NCBI RefSeq assembly: GCF_024519285.1
Contig: NZ_JAMZCY010000001.1
Location: 1,302,001 to 1,366,000, forward strand
Length of the DNA: 64,000 nt
Direction of reading: 5' to 3'
From: Cohnella sp. WQ 127256
Lineage (GTDB): Bacteria; Bacillota; Bacilli; Paenibacillales; Paenibacillaceae
In this document: positions 61,608-64,000 of the stretch, one piece after another
Layout: every line of letters begins with the position of its first letter
Numbering within the stretch: the stretch's first letter is position 1
Program-made: the position numbers and the translations under genes
Notes under the pieces: generated by a model
The model's input: only the letters and a program-made list of their open reading frames with translations
Told to the model about the DNA's origin: nothing
Databases searched by the model: none

Positions 61608-62594
61608 TTATTTTATTTCTTTCATGAATTCCCTTAAGCCATGAGTGATTTCTTTTGATCTGGTATGGTGTAAATAATGATCCCCTTCAAGGGTAATCAC
61701 TTTTCCATGAACCGAATCTTTGATTTGCCCTTCATGCAGGGGAATCCAATTTTCAACACCTGTATTATTTTCTTGAATAAAGAAAATAAGGGGAAGATTT
61801 TTGGGGAATGCTAAATTTCTAGCTGCTACAAAATTAGGATAAATATGTTCCATTTCATTTAATGTTGTGGCTTCATACATGTTTTTGAGAGATAGCATTC
61901 TAATTTGTTTTTTTGTCTCCTCATCAAATGGCAAACCCTCATAAGGATCATTACCAAATTTCATCATCAATCTACCTAAGCCTGATTTTTTGAGTAGTTT
62001 AAATGTGCCTATTGGAAATTCAACATCCATACCACCTTGCGTTGGAACACTGCTATCGATCCCGACAAATGCACTCACTTCGTTCTCATATTTGTTCACA
62101 TAATCTATTCCGTAAATACCTGCAATGGAGTGACCCATTAGAATGTATCGGTCAATGTTAAGACTCTGTAAAGCTTCATGAATTTCACTTACGATATTCT
62201 CTGTGGTTCGTTCCTTTTTGGTTCCATCACTTAATCCATAGCCAAAAGGCTCAACCGCGACAACTTTGTAAAATGGAGATAGCTCATCTATGAGAGGTTT
62301 AAAATCAAGTGCTGGTGCTGCTGTTCCATAGCCAGGTAGAAGCACGATTGTTTCTTCGCCTTTTCCTTGAATCAAAACGTTCATATTTTTCCCATCCACA
62401 GGTACTAATTGACCATAGTGTTCTATTTTCCCCTTTTCCGATTTGTTGCTGACAATATTAACGATATAAACAATGGCTAGAAAAAGAACTATTGCTATAA
62501 TGATTGCCCCTATTATTTTAAGTAGAATGTTGAGAATTCTACTTACTCTCGTACCCTTCTTTATTTTAATTCCTTCGTTTGGATTCACTCTCAT
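61608..62594 (-). CDS. Membrane-anchored alpha/beta hydrolase, copy 2
   Basis: A 328-residue paralogue of the protein at 22027-23007, with one N-terminal helix (about 18-48) and an alpha/beta hydrolase domain. GHSIAGIYGIDYVNKYENEVS is almost unchanged between copies, as are LLPGYGTAAPALDFKPL and the catalytic His region YLHHTRSKEI. Differences concentrate in the N-terminal cytoplasmic tail and in the lid region (about 205-260). AGGAG lies only 3 bases before ATG 62594, so GTG at 62588 is a possible start. It follows the intact sensor kinase gene by 179 bases. Confidence 0.85.
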   Translation of the reverse strand: MRVNPNEGIKIKKGTRVSRILNILLKIIGAIIIAIVLFLAIVYIVNIVSNKSEKGKIEHYGQLVPVDGKNMNVLIQGKGEETIVLLPGYGTAAPALDFKPLIDELSPFYKVVAVEPFGYGLSDGTKKERTTENIVSEIHEALQSLNIDRYILMGHSIAGIYGIDYVNKYENEVSAFVGIDSSVPTQGGMDVEFPIGTFKLLKKSGLGRLMMKFGNDPYEGLPFDEETKKQIRMLSLKNMYEATTLNEMEHIYPNFVAARNLAFPKNLPLIFFIQENNTGVENWIPLHEGQIKDSVHGKVITLEGDHYLHHTRSKEITHGLREFMKEIK

Positions 62595-62707
62595 CTTCTC
62601 CTGTCTTCATCTCTGTATTAGGCTGCCACGAACCGGGCTGCTAAGAGAAGCTTATATGAAGAAGATGTACTCCCTATGACGACAATATGAACGGAATATG
62701 AACAGGT

Positions 62708-62763
62708 AAAAAAAATGCTACAACCTTCACGTCCGAGAAGCTTGCACATGATGTCGTAACATG
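62708..62763 (-). terminator. Hairpin after the intact kinase gene
   Basis: ATGTTAC-AC-TCATGTGC and its partial complement are followed by eight Ts on the minus strand. The stem is less perfect than its counterpart at 23124-23176. Confidence 0.6.
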
Positions 62764-62773
62764 GAAAATTCGT

Positions 62774-64000
62774 TTACTGTGTCGATGTTGTGATGGGCAA
62801 GGTGACAATGAAGGTCGTCCCTCGGTCGATTTCACTTTCTACTTGGATGTTACCTTGGTGAAGAGATACGATCTGTTTAACAATCGCCAGCCCCATACCG
62901 CTACCATCGTACTTACGGCTGTGAGAACGATCCGCCTTAAAAAATCGCTCGAATATTTGCTTCTGATCTTCTTGTGAAATGCCAATACCAGCGTCGGATA
63001 CGCGGATTGTCACGTTACTGGTATCTTGCTTGATGCTGACGTTAATAACTCCGCCATCCTTAGAAAATTTGATGCTATTGCCAAGTAAATTAGTCCATAC
63101 CTGATTTAACAGGTCATGGTCAGCAGTTAAGGTAACCGTCGGCAAATTGAGCTCGAAAGTGATGTTGCGAATCGACCATTGTGGCTGAATTGCGACGATA
63201 ACTCGTCTTATCTGTTCATCAAGACGGAGTGTGACTAGGTGCAACTGCTGTGACTGCGATTCAAGCAAGCTTAGCTTTAACAGGCTATCGCTCATCTTGG
63301 ACATCCGCTCCGCTTCAGCGATGATAATGTCGAGATAACGGCTTCGCTCGTTATCTGCGATGTTTACTTGCTTAAGCGCTATAGCATAGCCGGATATCGA
63401 GGTGAGCGGCGACTGAACTTCATGCGACACGTTGGCAACGAAGTCCCGCCGCATCTGTTCAAGTTGTTGCAGATCGTGCATCATTTCCTCGAAGCTTTGG
63501 GCTAACGTTCCCAATTCGCTTTTTTGTTTAATATTCAGCTTGACATTGAAATCCCCAGCTGCAATCCGCTTTGTCGCTTTGGTCAACTTGTTAAGTGGTC
63601 TTACTAGGAATATAGAGGCAATCAGAATCAATAAGCTTCCTGCTAACAACGAATAGGCCGAAAAGTTCAATACCCATGTAAGGAGAAAAGAGGAGGAAGG
63701 ATTAAGCGGCACCACAAACATCGCTTTTGTTCCTATTTCCGTTTGCAACGGCAACCCGAAGAGAGCAGGTTCAGATACAGACGTGTTGACTTCAATAATT
63801 TCTCCATCTAGTACTTTCTTTATTTGCTCCATAGTCACAGTGGAGTGTCCGTTAAACACTCCGTAAGACTGAAACTGGCCCGATATGTCATAAATTCGGA
63901 TAAAATAAGAATCGAGTTGCTTCATTCCACTCACGAATGAGTCAGCTTCACTGAGAGGCATTTTGTCGTAAATGCGGGCGATATCTTGGCTAAAGTGAAG
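62774..64000 (-). CDS. Sensor histidine kinase (HAMP-HisKA type), C-terminal part
   Basis: The frame is open to the window edge, 408 residues so far. An extracytoplasmic region comes first, then a helix (about 103-125), a HAMP segment (RPLNKLTKATKRIAAGDFNVKL), the HisKA dimerisation helix with phospho-acceptor in FVANVSHEVQSPLTSISGY, and an HATPase with N box NQVWTNLLGNSIKFS, G1 DAGIGIS, F box FERFFKADRS and G2 GSGMGLAI. The His-Glu-Val rather than His-Glu-Leu after VSH is normal variation. The response regulator gene is presumably upstream, outside the window. Its C-terminus is the parent or sister of the pseudogene at 23191-23497. Confidence 0.92.
   Translation of the reverse strand, partial: LHFSQDIARIYDKMPLSEADSFVSGMKQLDSYFIRIYDISGQFQSYGVFNGHSTVTMEQIKKVLDGEIIEVNTSVSEPALFGLPLQTEIGTKAMFVVPLNPSSSFLLTWVLNFSAYSLLAGSLLILIASIFLVRPLNKLTKATKRIAAGDFNVKLNIKQKSELGTLAQSFEEMMHDLQQLEQMRRDFVANVSHEVQSPLTSISGYAIALKQVNIADNERSRYLDIIIAEAERMSKMSDSLLKLSLLESQSQQLHLVTLRLDEQIRRVIVAIQPQWSIRNITFELNLPTVTLTADHDLLNQVWTNLLGNSIKFSKDGGVINVSIKQDTSNVTIRVSDAGIGISQEDQKQIFERFFKADRSHSRKYDGSGMGLAIVKQIVSLHQGNIQVESEIDRGTTFIVTLPITTSTQ

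Noticed and set aside
1..64000. CRISPR arrays, tRNA/rRNA genes, transposases or integrases
   Set aside because: No regularly spaced repeats, no RNA gene signatures and no transposase-like proteins were found on either strand.

Overview
The window reads as a chromosomal segment of an endospore-forming Gram-positive bacterium of the Paenibacillaceae (Paenibacillus or Cohnella type). The evidence is lipobox lipoproteins, strong AGGAGG-type ribosome sites, a YesM/YesN plus LplB/YtcP-type sugar transporter, a CotSA/CotS-like spore-coat pair, an SLH-domain remnant and many one-gene regulators. No rRNA, tRNA, CRISPR array, insertion sequence or phage integrase was seen. Genus is inference only.

Layout. 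0-3 kb: the N-terminal part of a membrane sensor, then a TetR gene with a YhgE/Pip-like membrane protein. 3-10 kb: a phage-like beta-helix protein, a YdeI-like protein, a short UvrA paralogue and an ArsR plus SRPBCC pair whose promoter spacer is itself a palindromic operator. 10-18.7 kb: a stretch that looks more GC-rich by eye, holding mntP, a small exported protein, and a complete PQQ cofactor operon. That operon runs pqqA (a 23-residue precursor at 11235-11306), pqqB, pqqC, pqqD, pqqE and an M19 dipeptidase. It converges on a secreted protein gene and a lipid-anchored PQQ-type beta-propeller dehydrogenase. 18.7-24 kb: a candidate structured leader RNA, gene remnants, an acetyltransferase, an AraC/aldo-keto reductase pair, and the first copy of an alpha/beta hydrolase next to a broken kinase. 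24-38 kb: spore-coat pair, endonuclease IV, MFS transporter, a Fur-box iron-siderophore uptake operon with a Btr-like regulator, a Qnr-like pentapeptide protein, a DODA-type dioxygenase, and an arsR-SRPBCC-VOC operon. 38-47 kb: oligosaccharide uptake operon with two-component system and an FAD oxidoreductase. 47-56 kb: DUF2203, an NAD-binding protein, and a six-gene SsuABC-type operon with a DszC/SfnB-like flavoprotein, an MBL hydrolase and an amidohydrolase, divergent from a PucR regulator. 56-64 kb: a lipoprotein, a zinc-ribbon gene broken by TAA, a DedA-PAP2 fusion with lost phosphatase residues, an ArsR/flavoprotein pair with two matching operators, and the second hydrolase copy with the intact sensor kinase.

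The most unusual content is the PQQ system. A full cofactor pathway and a candidate apo-enzyme sit together in a Gram-positive genome, the usual M16 protease gene (pqqF/pqqG) is absent, and a dipeptidase takes its place at the operon end. The idea that the dipeptidase helps mature PqqA is inference. Other notable points are the degenerate PAP2 domain, the stop-interrupted zinc ribbon, the duplicated hydrolase-kinase module and the possible structured RNA at 18.7 kb.
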